NCBI RefSeq assembly: GCF_019578655.1
Contig: NC_063256.1
Span: 4,402,001-4,466,000, forward strand
Length of the DNA: 64,000 bases
Source of the DNA: Ricinus communis
Lineage: Eukaryota; Streptophyta; Magnoliopsida; Malpighiales; Euphorbiaceae
Direction: 5' to 3'
Positions 1 to 11,960 of the stretch are shown here, piece by piece. The notes beneath the pieces are model-generated. The model worked only from the letters and a program-made list of their open reading frames with translations. It was not told where the DNA came from and did no database searches. A program made the translations under genes and the position numbers. How positions within the stretch are numbered: the first letter of the stretch is position 1; each line of letters starts with the position of its first letter.

Positions 1-826
1 TAACTATTGCTGGTTGCTAAATTAATTATGTGCACTTTTGGCATGTGTGGTTTGGTTATATGTTTCTTGAATATGTCCATTTTAATATTAATGATACTAG
101 TTATCTGGGTTCTTTCTGTCTATTTCACTAGTATAGAACTTGTAACAGGTTCTTGAATATGAAACACTGAAATATAGCTCGATGGATATAAACTATGGGG
201 ACGATTTTCTTTTGCCACAGCTTGTATCTAACGTGGTGAACAGTTTCAAAATCAGTCTTAAGAATTTAGATGTGGAAGTCATTTCATTAACAATTATATG
301 ATTGCTTTTACAGTTATTAGCCTCCAACAGCGTTGGTATTTGGCAAAAGTAGCGATGTTGCTATAGATGGTATTCATTTTATTAGATCTTCTCTGTGATG
401 TCTGCAATTTGTCAGAGGTTGAGGCTATCAATTAATTTGAGCTGTATATTTTAACTAATAATGTGGGATCTTCAAAGAAATTTCTACTGCTTCCATTAGT
501 ATTAGTATATCACCATCTGAAACTTGCTCCTATAATTGTCAACCTGAACATTATAGCTCCACAATATCTTGGTTTTTCCTTTAGTATATGTTCCCATCAA
601 AAACAGATTTTACCATCAGTTAGTTTTTTTTTTTTATATTATTACTTCTATTATTGAAATTTGCAGGTACATTTCTAGTTGATTTCCAATTACCCTATTT
701 ATCCCTGTATTAATTGCATGAAACATTGATAAGTTCATTTTTAATTCTTTGTTGCTTCTTTGCTGATGATTATGTGACTAAAGGTTTGTTGTTATCTTAC
801 TGCTCTTCCTATTATTATGATTTTAG
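1..826 (+). other. Partial intron of the BPA1-like gene
   Basis: AT-rich sequence with no reading frame resembling an RRM exon, ending in a pyrimidine-rich tract and the acceptor AG at 825-826. In BPA1-like homologues the RRM is encoded just before the exon found at 827, so the missing exons should lie before the window. The small ORF at 463-657 has no recognisable content. Confidence 0.6.
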
Positions 827-1478
827 GGTGCTACGATTTTGGAAGAACGTGTATGCATAACACGCTGGGGGCACTATATAGATGAATTTGATCTTTGGAA
901 CACGCCTTCATTGAGAGTTGAAGATGAAAGGGAATCAACTGTATGCCTTCTATATTTTCTCTATTGTGCTAATATGATGATCTATTATTACGAGTTGGAT
1001 TCTTATTTCAGGTCATTATTTAATAGTTGGATCTTTCATTTTGTAGCATCCCCCAGAAAGAAGTCAGTATGTTCCTAGCGCTGGAGAAGCAGTAATAATG
1101 GCTCAGGAAGTGGTAAAAAACATGGTGGCTAAGGGGTATGTGCTGGGAAAAGACACTTTGAGCAAGGCGAAAGCTTTTGATGAGTCTCACCAAGTGACTG
1201 CAACAGCTGCAGCTAAGGTTGCCGAGTTCACAGAGAGAATTGGTCTTGCTGATAAAATATTTGCAGGCATGGAAGCTATGAAATCTGTGGATCAGAAGTA
1301 CCATGTATCTGATATGACTAAATCAGCTGTCTCAGCAACAGGTAGAACAGCTGTCGCAGCTGCAAGCACTGTGGTAAACAGCAGCTACTTCTCCAAGGGT
1401 GCTCTTTGGGTGTCGGGTGCTTTAAATCGAGCGGCCAAAGCTGCTGCTGACATAGGTGCCAGGGGTGTTCAACAATGA
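827..1478 (+). CDS. BPA1-like RRM family protein, C-terminal part (5' end outside window)
   Basis: Two exons are visible: 827-940 (38 codons) and 1047-1478 (143 codons plus TGA), joined in phase 0 through a GT-AG intron at 941-1046. The first exon encodes the end of the RRM, including RVCITRWGHY. The second encodes an alanine-rich helical tail with VPSAGEAV, KGYVLGKD, KAKAFDESHQ and SKGALWVSGALNRAAKAA. This arrangement matches the family of 'binding partner of ACD11 1' proteins, in which an N-terminal RRM is followed by this conserved tail. Family members bind the sphingolipid-transfer protein ACD11 and are linked to control of cell death and immunity; that role is family knowledge, not visible here. 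The N-terminal RNP motifs are absent because the gene begins upstream of the window. A likely AATAAA signal follows at 1592. The identification is strong; the exact paralogue is not determined. Confidence 0.85.
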
Positions 1479-1591
1479 GGAGTCTGTTCAACTTGGAGAC
1501 AGTTTCTGATACTGTATAACATATGTAAAGAGTGTAACTAATGATAGTTTTATACTTTTGTACAGTACATGCTGGTTTATTCAAGTAGGGA

Positions 1592-1597
1592 AATAAA
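1592..1597 (+). terminator. Candidate polyadenylation signal of the BPA1-like gene
   Basis: AATAAA lies 114 bases after the stop codon at 1478 and is followed by T-rich sequence, a normal position for a plant near-upstream element. The cleavage site is not known. Confidence 0.45.
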
Positions 1598-1639
1598 CTT
1601 TGTTCATAACATAATCTTGTGTGGCTGTTAGCATGGCCA

Positions 1640-2611
1640 ACTTATGGCATTATTATTGCTCTGCGGGTGCATTAGCTATATGTCTGAATGTTGACCTCAA
1701 GATTTGCTTGAAGGCTTGCTAACTACACCTTAAGGGATTTGAAATTATTACATTGAAATATTCGGTAGCCAGTCCCCAAAATAGTTTGTATGATTACCAT
1801 TGACAATGAACGGAGCTATATAAGAGGTAAACATTTTCTACAGTTATTATAAAAGTGGTGAACGCCTATGTGGTGAGGAGACTCGAATTTTGAACAACAT
1901 CAATTTTCAGAAATAGAAATGCCAATCAAGACATTTTCAAATTAATTAATATTTTTCATGTTTATGACGGAGCATAGCCTCGTACAATTATTCTTACGAA
2001 TAGCTACTTTGAATGATGTCTCATATAAAGTAAAATAAAAAATATTGAATATTTCTTAAACAGCTGCAAAATGAACTATTGAGGCGATTAGCTCAAGGTT
2101 CATGACAGCAGAATGGGATGCTCAGTAGGGGCCAACCAATAAATATTGATAGAAACAACTGCTGCTGACTTGGCTTAAACCCATTGAGGCAGCAAATCAG
2201 TTGATACAGTCCAGTATTCTGATAGAAAAACATATAATTCGCACCCTAACTTCACTTCTTGTTGGTTCTGTTGACTCTACTTCCATTTTTCCGTGTCGGT
2301 GGGGCGTAACATCAGCATCCTTTATAGAAAAGTAATACATCCTCATTCTCGGATACATTAAACGGTCCTGATTAGCCTAATTTCAAGTCCCCACTTTAAG
2401 TGGATGTTACTGTTTACTTTACATGAAAATCACTTAATGCATCCGCAATGCACCGAATAATAAGGCAAAGCCGGAGTCCCGTCGTTATGCTCTCACCCGC
2501 CCAATTTTGACCCGGTTTTTTTTCCCCCGATAAAGAACCAAAGAAAAAAGAAAAAAAAAAGATAATCAGTCTTCTTGGCCTTTAATAAGATTATAGCGTC
2601 CACACTTGTAA
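1640..2611. other. Intergenic region and SUC3-type promoter
   Basis: Non-coding DNA between the BPA1-like gene and the sucrose transporter. It contains an isolated coding-like fragment (2064-2168, see findings), a 7-codon upstream ORF at 2487-2510 and a homopurine/homopyrimidine stretch near 2520-2565. No TATA box can be assigned with confidence. Confidence 0.5.
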
Positions 2612-2650
2612 ATGTTAAGAAACCATTTGTGGTATCGCGAGCGTGATTAA
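2612..2650 (+). promoter_or_regulatory. Upstream ORF ending 3 nt before the SUC3-type start codon
   Basis: ATG at 2612 opens a 12-codon frame (peptide MLRNHLWYRERD) that stops with TAA at 2648-2650, three bases before the main ATG at 2654. If the transcript starts upstream of 2612, ribosomes translating it would terminate almost on the main start. The transcription start is not known, so this is a candidate. Confidence 0.45.
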
Positions 2651-2653
2651 GTG

Positions 2654-5600
2654 ATGGATACGGTGTCGATTCGGGTTCCGTACAGGAACCTGAAGAAGGA
2701 AGTGGAGGTAGAAATGATAGGTGTTGACGAGCAGCAGCATCATCGGATTCACTTGAACGATTCATCTTCGAATTCTTCATCTTCTTCTTCTCAGATCCCT
2801 AATAGTGACTCGTCGCCGATCGCCGTGAGATCTAAAACGACGAGACATTATAGTTTGATGACTCTCATTCTCAGTTGCACGGTCGCCGCCGGTGTTCAAT
2901 TCGGTTGGGCCTTGCAGCTCTCTCTCCTTACTCCTTATATTCAGGCAAGTCCATATTCGTTTGTGGTTCTACTGCTGAAGTTTCTTTAATTTTTGTTGTT
3001 TAATATAAGATACAACGCATTGTTTGGAAAAGAATTTTATATTTTCCACAAATTCAATTGAGTTCATGTCAGTTGTGGCATGATTTCATTTCTATTTTTA
3101 AGTTGAAGGAATTGAATCCAAACTCTATGTTAGTGTTACGTATTTATTATTATCGTCTGTACTACTTTCAGTAATTTAGCGACGTTACTCATTTCTTGCC
3201 TGATTGTTTCAGACACTCGGTATAGAACATGCGTTTTCCTCATTTATTTGGCTCTGCGGCCCTATAACAGGACTTGTGGTAAGTCTCAATAAGTCAGCTT
3301 TTAAATTTCTACTTTCAACTATTTTTATGAATTTAACGCAATTTATGTTAGTTTCATGGTACCTAGCTTAATCTGAACTAACTTATATTGTTAGTCTACT
3401 TCTATGGTGCACAAACAAAAATTGGCTATATCAGTGACTTCTATTGGACGATTTGTATTGCTGGGTTACTCGCATATCTTTATGGTGATTGTAACTCAAT
3501 AAGTTGTTCGGTGCACAACCACATGTACATTCATTTTCCTTTTTATCATCATCATCATAAACCTAAAAAAGGCTAATATCTAGTTATGGTCTTCCTTGAA
3601 GTATATACTATAGCTACACTAAGCAGGCAATCTGGCATGCTTAGAATTTTAAGAAAGTAAGATAATCAGACACTTATGTACTGTAATCTAATGGATCAGA
3701 TGTTGGTAAGTTGCAAATTATTTTAATTGTACCTGACTCGTGCATAATTTGTTGCTCCTCTCATCCTATTGAATTGCTGATAGACGTGAATCGTGATGGT
3801 CAATATAATTCTAAATAAATTTAATCGTAATTGATTAAAATAGCTGCATTTTTCTTATCCAGTGTTAATTTAGATTTGGAAGTAGATTAATTGTTGGTTT
3901 TTCACTTTTAGGTTCAACCTTGTGTTGGTATATGGAGTGATAAATGCACATCAAAATTTGGAAGAAGACGGCCGTTTATTCTTGCTGGATCTCTCATGAT
4001 CTCAGTTGCTGTAAGTATTCATGAAACTCTAATTTATTTTTTAGCATCTATTGTTGCATACTGTGCTTTATATCAGCTGAACTAAATGTTGCAATTTAGG
4101 TGATAATAATCGGATTTTCTGCAGACATTGGATCTATATTAGGGGATACCAAGGAGCACTGCAGGTTTCTGCTTCTTCTCTCAATTCCTTGTATTTCATT
4201 TCACAAAATATGTGTTTGACTTGCTAATACCATCTCATATCTGGACATGCAGTACATTCAAAGGCACTAGAACAAGGGCAGCTTTTATTTTTGTCATTGG
4301 TTTCTGGATGCTGGATCTAGCTAACAATACAGTGCAGGTAGTATGTTTTGATATTTATCTCATCTTTTTATTACTTTTGTATAGAAAGCAATTTTATCAA
4401 TCGCCATGGTATTATCTCTATATCCAAGCAAATAATTGGGTTATTTTTATTTGTAGGGACCAGCTCGTGCCCTTTTGGCTGATTTCTCAGGTGCCTTCTT
4501 TAAGTTCAAATCTTTTTAATTGTTACTTCATTTAGCTTTTAATAGAATTTAGGGAACTGTGGTATGTTGAAGTTGATATCTTAATCATGGGTTTTAATGT
4601 TTATGCAAAATACAGTAAGATGTGTTGTTACTTCCTCGTAGGTCCTGATCAGAGAAATTCTGCAAATGCTGTATTTTGCTCATGGATGGCTGTTGGAAAC
4701 ATTTTAGGATTTTCTGCTGGTGCTAGTGGGAGTTGGAACAGGTGAAAGTTTTGAAAAATTTCTTGCCAGTCGATGTTTCTATGGATGTCCTTGTGCTAAA
4801 CATTTTTATGTTCCTTACTTTCTCTGAAATGTTTCACACCATTATGCCATTTAAACCTGAAGAAAAGTAGTTTTGCATGAGCCCAGTGCTGCTTTTTTCA
4901 GTTGACATATGCTAGCTACTGGTATTATCATTTAATTTTTGCATGAAGATGTTCTGTTGATTGGTTATCTGATATTACAATTTTTGAGCAGGTGGTTTCC
5001 TTTCTTGATGAGTAGAGCCTGTTGTGAAGCTTGTGGTAATCTGAAAGCAGCATTTCTTGTTGCAGTAGTGAGTTCCATTGTACTTGGGTTTTGTTAAATG
5101 CTATGATATCCTAAGAATTCAGTCAATTTAACTTGTAAAGGTGTGGCAGGTGTGGCTCAGGTGATGAGTTTATTGGTTTTGATTGAGTTCTCTTTTGAAT
5201 CATTCTGTTTGTTATTTCAGTAAGCAGGATATAGAGAACTTGCAGGTGATGCACTCTCCAAAACTTTTGAGTGCTAAGGAATACATTATTGAAAATACCA
5301 GTTCTGGAGGGAATGTCACCTCCCTGCTTTTTGGACACATAATCTTAATTGAAAAGAAGTTCTTTGTTTAAAGAAAGGAAACCAAAGCTGTCAACTTATT
5401 GCAACTACATCATGATTAATGTATGAGTTGCCAAGATCTTGGGTTTCATGAAGGCCTAAGCATTATCAATTGTATCATTTAGACAAGGTTGTCAATGCAC
5501 ACCTCCTTGGAGTTTGTGTCTTTTATGCCTTGGTTACAGATTATATAAACAGGCATGGCAATAGGATAAATTTGTAAAAGTAAATTTAGATAAGGACAAG

Positions 5601-8177
5601 ATGGTCAGATGAAAAGATTGCTTGAAATTGCATATGATATAATTTTGGTTGATATAGGAAAGCAAGGAGGTTTGAGACACATGTTTTTGCAAGGAGGATG
5701 TGAAACAGTTATGACTAAAATTCTTTTGAGAGGATATAAGTAGTTGCTGTTTGCTTTCTAATGACAAGCATCAGCATTGATTCCTATAAATATTTAACTT
5801 TTAGGCAGGTTTAGAAATTCTTTTTGCGCATTTTTAAATCACATGTCATTTTGTTTCATTGTCATTGGTTATCAAGTGATATTACATCTATAATAGCTGT
5901 GGAGTGTTCTACTACCTGTGGGGACCCATATATATGTCATTGTTGCATGATTCCAATAATTTGTTCGGTATATGTGCAGGTGTTCTTGACTCTGTGCACA
6001 CTTGTGACTCTATATTTTGCGGATGAGGTTCCACTAGCTAAAAATCAGCCCCTCCATTTCTCAGATTCAGCTCCATTGTTGGATGATCCTCAACAAATTG
6101 GTGGTGAACTTTCGAAATCTAAGTCTGACGGGCCTGTTTTCAGTAATACTAATGGGAACAATATCAATAGGAGCATTGAACAGAATGTGAATCCAAAGCA
6201 TGCCAACTCCATCGAGGATCAAAATGAAAGTCTTGGTGATGGCCCTGGAGCAGTATTAGTTAATTTGTTGACTAGTTTAAGGCATTTACCACCAGGGATG
6301 CATTCTGTGCTTGCTGTTATGGCTCTTACTTGGGTAAGCATTTCAGTGATTGTATATCATTATTTTCAGCATTCTGTGGTCCCTGATTAGAGTTATGGCA
6401 ATCCTTTGATCAATTTTCTTGATAATGCACATCACTCCTGATCTTGAAAGGTTAATGCCACGGATTCTTTTGTTTTTTTAATTTATTTATCTCTTTCTTA
6501 TTTTGCATTGTGATTCTGCTCTGCATGTAGTTATCCTGGTTCCCTTTCTTTTTGTTTGATACGGATTGGATGGGGAGAGAAGTTTATCATGGAAATCCAA
6601 AAGGGAATTCTGATGAAGTCCGGCTGTATGATCAAGGTGTCAGAGAAGGTGCATTTGGTTTGCTATTGAATTCAGTAAGAACTCAAAATTGAGAATTACC
6701 TGTATGACTTTTGTTACATATTGTCACTTGGCTTACTTATCCTATTATATAACCCATGCCTAGAGTACTTTAGTAGAATAATCAACACAATAGTATGAAA
6801 AGGTTTCAAAATTAAATACAGATAAGAGAAAGGTCCCTCTGCCATTTGTTGATTCTAAAATATATGAACTTTAGCTGAAGTGAAAGATGAGAACAATTCA
6901 GAGCCATGTCTCTTACTGAGAAAGAGAATAGAGGAGGCCACGTCAGATACAAGAAAAGCTAGGGGATCTAGAAAAGTTGTGAAAGGTAAAAGGAAAATAA
7001 TTTAGATAAGGTCAGGGGATAAAAAATAAAGCCAAAAGCACATGCAACATGTTTTCGAGGGGCTTCTTTTCAAATTCACTTAAAGATATTATCTCAATAA
7101 TCATATTTTCTTTCTTATAATCATTTGTTCCTGTTCTACTGCTGTAGGTTGTTCTTGGCATTAGTTCCTTCTTGATTGAACCAATGTGTCAGAGATTGGG
7201 GCCAAGACTTGTATGGGGATTGAGCAATTTTATTGTCTTTGCCTCCATGGCAGTCACGGCTATCATTAGCTTGATATCTGTTGGTAAATATTCTGGAGGA
7301 ATTGAACATGTTATCGGCGGCAATGCTGCTATTAGGATAGCGGCCTTAATCGTATTTGCTCTTCTGGGCTTTCCTCTTGCTGTAAGTTTCTGTTCTCATT
7401 GAAATAACTTCGACATTTTTCAGTTTTTCCATTAAAGCGTGCATTTAACTATTTGTGTTTTGCAGATTACCTATAGTGTTCCATTTTCTGTCACAGCAGA
7501 GTTGACTGCTGATTCAGGCGGTGGCCAAGGTTTGTGTGGAAGTTAATTTTCTAGGATCTCGTTCTATTCATTGGTTAACTGAATTCAGTATATCATCTGA
7601 TACTTTTTCTTGCTGCTGTACAGGATTAGCCATAGGAGTCCTGAATCTTGCAATTGTTATTCCACAGGTAGGTGAATCTGCTGTATTTATTTAGTTTTGC
7701 ATTTTCTGCATTCAATTCATATGCGGAGTGGGGACATTCCTTTTATTATTTTTGATACAATAACCTTTTTATCTTGAAAATCAAGTACTTCTATTTGAAA
7801 AATGTCATGCTACATCTGTTTGGTCAAGGTTTAGGAAATTTTTCTTTTCGGTGGTACATGAATTTTATATTGATGGGCTAGGGAAATGGATGCCATTTTA
7901 CCTTCTATTTCTATGGGCTGGTATTGGAGCAACATTTTTTCTTCTGTTCTAGTCAAGTTCAATGAAATTTCATTTCATATGTCTTGTCGGTCTGTTGTTT
8001 GTGCAGATGATTATATCTCTGGGTGCGGGTCCATGGGATGCTTTATTTGGGGGAGGCAATATACCTGCCTTTGTCCTGGCTTCTGTGTGTGCTCTTGCAG
8101 CTGGTGTCATTGCAATTCTGAAACTGCCAGATCTTTCAAATAGTAACTTCAAGTCTTCTGGTTTTCATTTTGGCTAG
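2654..8177 (+). CDS. SUT2: Sucrose transporter, SUC3/SUT2 type (14 exons)
   Basis: The exons are 2654-2944, 3213-3278, 3912-4010, 4100-4164, 4253-4337, 4457-4490, 4642-4741, 4992-5067, 5980-6333, 6531-6674, 7148-7381, 7466-7529, 7624-7667 and 8007-8177, giving 608 residues. All phases agree. It is a proton/sucrose symporter of the major facilitator superfamily (GPH family) with 12 expected membrane spans. Visible marks are [17 protein letters not shown] in the first span, [14 protein letters not shown] in loop 2-3, [17 protein letters not shown] near spans 4-5, [15 protein letters not shown] and the C-terminal [12 protein letters not shown] segment. The long N-terminus (about 65 residues before span 1) and the long central loop containing APLLDD and a DGPGSVLVNLL-like block separate this clade from the roughly 500-residue SUC2 and SUC4 types, and the 14-exon layout also fits AtSUC3. 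The start was chosen because GTG at 2651 is not a plant start and ATG 2654 gives the family N-terminus ([13 protein letters not shown]). Intron 1 has a GC donor. The clade acts at the plasma membrane of sink and vascular cells (family knowledge). Confidence 0.95.
2945..3212 (+). other. GC-AG intron 1 of the sucrose transporter
   Basis: The exon 1 end reads TATATTCAG followed by GCAAGT. The acceptor is AG at 3211-3212, and the next exon continues with TLGIEHAF exactly as in family members. No in-phase GT donor near 2944 restores the conserved protein, so the donor must be GC. The rest of the site (CAG/GCAAGT) is an otherwise ideal match to U1, typical of GC-AG introns. Confidence 0.85.
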
Positions 8178-8560
8178 CTGCTGGAACACTCCAAACTAAG
8201 TTGACATTTAACCGGCGGACAACACTCCACCTGAAGAACATGCATGTTCATCTGCTTTCAGAGAGATGGTTCTTCCATTATACGTACGTATAGTTCTCAT
8301 ATTAAAGAGAGTAAAATACATATTCCGATTCATTCATTTTTTTTCCCCACATTGTGGGCCCCTGTATTTTATGTAGTATAAGTTGTCATTTGAGTAAAAG
8401 CGAATACATGCATACAGCGATTAGTGCTTCATCATTCCATTTTAATATAGAAGTCCGATCATATTATAAGTTCCCGTTCTCAGATAATGCCTCTTTCCAT
8501 TTCCAGATGCAGTGTTAGGGATTGGTCCGATGTTGATTAATAAAATAGAGAATAACATAT
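8178..8560 (+). other. Probable 3' UTR of the sucrose transporter gene
   Basis: Follows the TAG stop. It is non-coding, with several A/T-rich candidate polyadenylation elements, including an AATAAA at 8539-8544. The transcript end is not known. Confidence 0.35.
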
Positions 8561-10659
8561 TGATGTGGATTATTCAAGACCTGTATCTGGCGTTAGTGTT
8601 TGATTTTTTCTGATCTCTTAAATCCTCAACCACAACTTTCCAGTTTCCACACTTTTGATTGCACTTGCACACGCATACAAACATACATCTCTATCAATGA
8701 CAATTAATGTCATTAATCTGTTACCTTGTTTTATAATCCTTTTGTGCAGTTTGCAGTTTAGGTATAGGGTTGTTACATCAGAAAGTTATGGTGCTTGGTA
8801 GGCAACTTTGTCTCAGAGGGGCCTAGTTGAATGGAATTCGTTCTAAAGGGATAATTTTCATCTGATTCCTTATGCTATGGGCTCCATGACTACCAATAGG
8901 GTGAACTAGATCCATCTTCAGGTAGTTTTGACATCCCATATCATCATTTGGTTGTGTTCAGAATCTTGTTAGTCATGACAGTCTCCCCTAACAGTGTATT
9001 CCATAGTTGAGCTTCACTGTATTGTGATTTCTTTTTCTTCTTCTTTCACTGTATTCCTCTTTTTTTCTTTTTCCTTTTTCTTAAAAAAAAAAAATTAACT
9101 CGAATCCTATGGGTTTGACTCGAAATCTCGGTATCCAGTAACACCAAGTTGAAACTCGTTAGTTTTGTTTCTGTAATTTGTAAAAAAGAAAAAGGCATTC
9201 TCGCTGTGTTTTGGAATTGTAGGTAACATGTGATTTCAAGCAGATTAGGAATTGCATTTGTAGATTGGTTTGGTAGTTGAGAAATTTGTTTCGTGGTGGG
9301 TCTTTCTGTGCTGCTCGGTCTACCCTAGCCAGCAATGACTAATGAAACTAACATGGATCCAAGAACACAATACTTCCTCACTGGACAAGACATGTCAAGT
9401 GCATTGGATTTTATATATATTGCAATTGCTTCAACAGCAACGCTGCTCGGTCTTCTGAATTAGCGAGTGTTCGTGTTCTCACATTTCTTGCGTCATACAT
9501 TGTATTTCCTCTATCTACAATTATATCTTAATGGTTCACTGTGCAAATAGGTGATAGATTCTTTTAATTTACGCTATTACATACCAATATAAGTAAAATT
9601 AAATTATTTGGCTCTTAAAATTTGATCAAAAGAACTTAATTAATTTTTTAATTTTTAAAAAAAAATTTCAAGAATCTCAAAAGTTTCTCACATCTTCATC
9701 TCAAACACACAAAAGATTAACATGGCACTTCTGATTGTCACATTGATGGAACCATTCCATTATAAGAGGTTAGATTATGAACTACTTTCGTGTAACATGG
9801 GCCTTCCTGTATCTCACAACATTTTGAGAGAACTTATAGAAGATAACATGCATCTGCATGAACACGAATGGAACATGTATGTGTGTATTTTCTTTTATTT
9901 ATTTATTTATTTTCAATCGGTTAGGGTTGGGATTTGATTTTACAACCCTACGGTTTTATATTTGACTGTAATACCGTTAGTTTTAATGGTTCATACTACT
10001 TGTTTCTTTTAAAATACAAATAGAAATAAAATGAAATGAGAAAAGAAGAAGAAGAAGATAAAGATAAAGATAAAGGAAAAAAAAAAAGTGGAGTTCAAAT
10101 CGTATTTGACAGAATGAAAAGTGATTGAAAGAAAGTGTTGCATTCCAAGTGAAAGGGATTATCAGTTGAGAAGGTCTTTGAAAACGTAAAAAAGGTGAGG
10201 TCATTTCCTATTCTTATATATATATTATATTAAATAAAGCAAGGGGGACGATCTGATTATATTAAAAAAGTAACACAAAGAAGAAGAAGAAGAAGAAGAT
10301 AAAATATCACAATCAATAGGTGTTAGTTGAGTTGTGGTAGTCGAGGTTACCTTATACTTACTCTGGAGAGACTCACCCGTAAAAAGTAGGATGTTACCTT
10401 GTAAAGCCATTCTGGAAGGTGGTGGTGGAGTTCCATTTCCCTTTACTACTCTTCCTATACTTTGATCTTCACTTTTCCTTTCATATTTCAGTTCATCTAA
10501 CTGACCACTCATTTCAATTAGGCCTCTATTTTCTTCTACCTTCAATATAAATTTCATAGTGTAGTCTTATTTTCTTGCTAAATGACTGCCTTATGGTTCA
10601 TCTTATTAATAATTCCCTATTAAACATGCTATTGTGCTTATTGGCATCGGTGTAATTTT

Positions 10660-10761
10660 ATAACTTTTACACTTTCATTTTTTGTCTTTTTTTAGTGATA
10701 CTTTCATAAGCTATATTTTCTATTTACACACCTAGCATTAGTAGTTTACGATTTGGCACCA
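10660..10761 (-). repeat. Fragment of a dispersed repeat shared with 27653-27760
   Basis: Read on the minus strand it begins TGGTGCCAAATCGTA and continues through an A-rich stretch with TATGAAAGT and CTAAAAAAAGACA. On the plus strand, 27653 onward begins TAGTGCCAAATCATA and continues to TATAAAAGTGCTAAAAAGACA. The shared order of short motifs suggests two old copies of one non-autonomous element. The match was made by eye and is weak between the motifs. Confidence 0.3.
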
Positions 10762-11389
10762 CTACATTTCCTTATAATAATATTATATAGTTATATGCAT
10801 AAAAAATAGTTTTAATATTATATAGTTATATACATCAAATATAGTTAAAAAATTTAATTCAATCAGAAAATATATATACTTATCAACTTTAAACTCAAAA
10901 CAATTAATCAGCTTGTAAATTATTTAAAAATTATTACAATTAAAATCAGCTTGAATTTGAGAGATTAAATATTAATGATACTAATTGACTTGGCACTAAA
11001 GTATTAAAAAAAAACAAATAAGATATGAAAGTGTCATAAAGAAAAATGAAAAAGTATGAAAACTTAAAAATATAAGGCAATATTAGAACCATTAAAGTTA
11101 TATTTTATAGTAAATCGTTAACATACTAAACTGTAGGAAAATAAACTAAAATACAAAATTCTATTAATAAATGAAAATACAGGTAGCCTTATTTTTTTTT
11201 GTAATTTTCTCTCAAGTATTTGCTAGGGGAAACATTTGTACATTTTTAAATTTGTATGACTGTGTTTATTCTGTTTTTGGTTGTAAAGAACATGGCTTGT
11301 TATGATTCGAATAGCATATGCATACAGGTTACACCAATTCTAGTAATGATATTTTAGAATTTCCTCTTGCCTGTTTTCGGTTTCTAATT

Positions 11390-11960
11390 TTAATAAAACT
11401 AGTTGTTATTATTATATGATTTATAAATAAAATTTATAATATTTAATTTTTATTTATCATTTTTTAAAATAACTATACATTATATATTTTTAATTTTTCT
11501 TCTTATATTTTTTAATATTTTATTAGTATATACTAATATAAAAATTATTTATTAATTAATTTTAATATTATATAAATTAATACTATTAATATAATTGATA
11601 GTGTACTATTTTTTAAATTAGAAAGTATTTTATAATTAAAAATTAATTTATTAGTAAATATAATATTTTAAATATTTATTTTTATAATAAAAATAATTAT
11701 TTAATTATAAAATTAATTTATTAATTAATATAATATTAAAATATAATTAATAATACTATTTTTAGGATAATTATTATCTAATTAAAAAATTTATTTATTA
11801 TTAGTATATTATCTCTTATGATTAAAATCAGTGCTTAATTAGAAATGTAACTTATTAATCAATAGATTAATAAAAAAATATATAAAATTATATACAAATT
11901 TAAATTATGTGTGAAAAATAAGTACAAATGTCAAAATAAAAATAAATATATATATTAAAT
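11390..11960. other. Extremely AT-rich block, possible matrix-attachment type DNA
   Basis: Almost entirely A and T, with many repeats of TTAATTAAT-, TATAAT- and AATATT-like words and short A-tracts. No coding potential. Such DNA unwinds easily and is typical of plant scaffold/matrix attachment regions; that function is only an inference. Confidence 0.35.

Noticed and set aside
4212..4535. 107-codon frame as a separate gene
   Set aside because: It is exon 5 of the sucrose transporter plus read-through of the introns around it.
9722..9937. 71-codon frame MALLIVTLMEPFHYKRL
   Set aside because: No recognisable family. The end is low-complexity, and it may be part of a worn LTR, but no boundaries are visible.
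10225..10557. 110-codon minus-strand frame
   Set aside because: It contains runs of Ser, Thr and Pro derived from GAA/GGT-type repeats, has no family signature, and has no supporting leader or splice structure.
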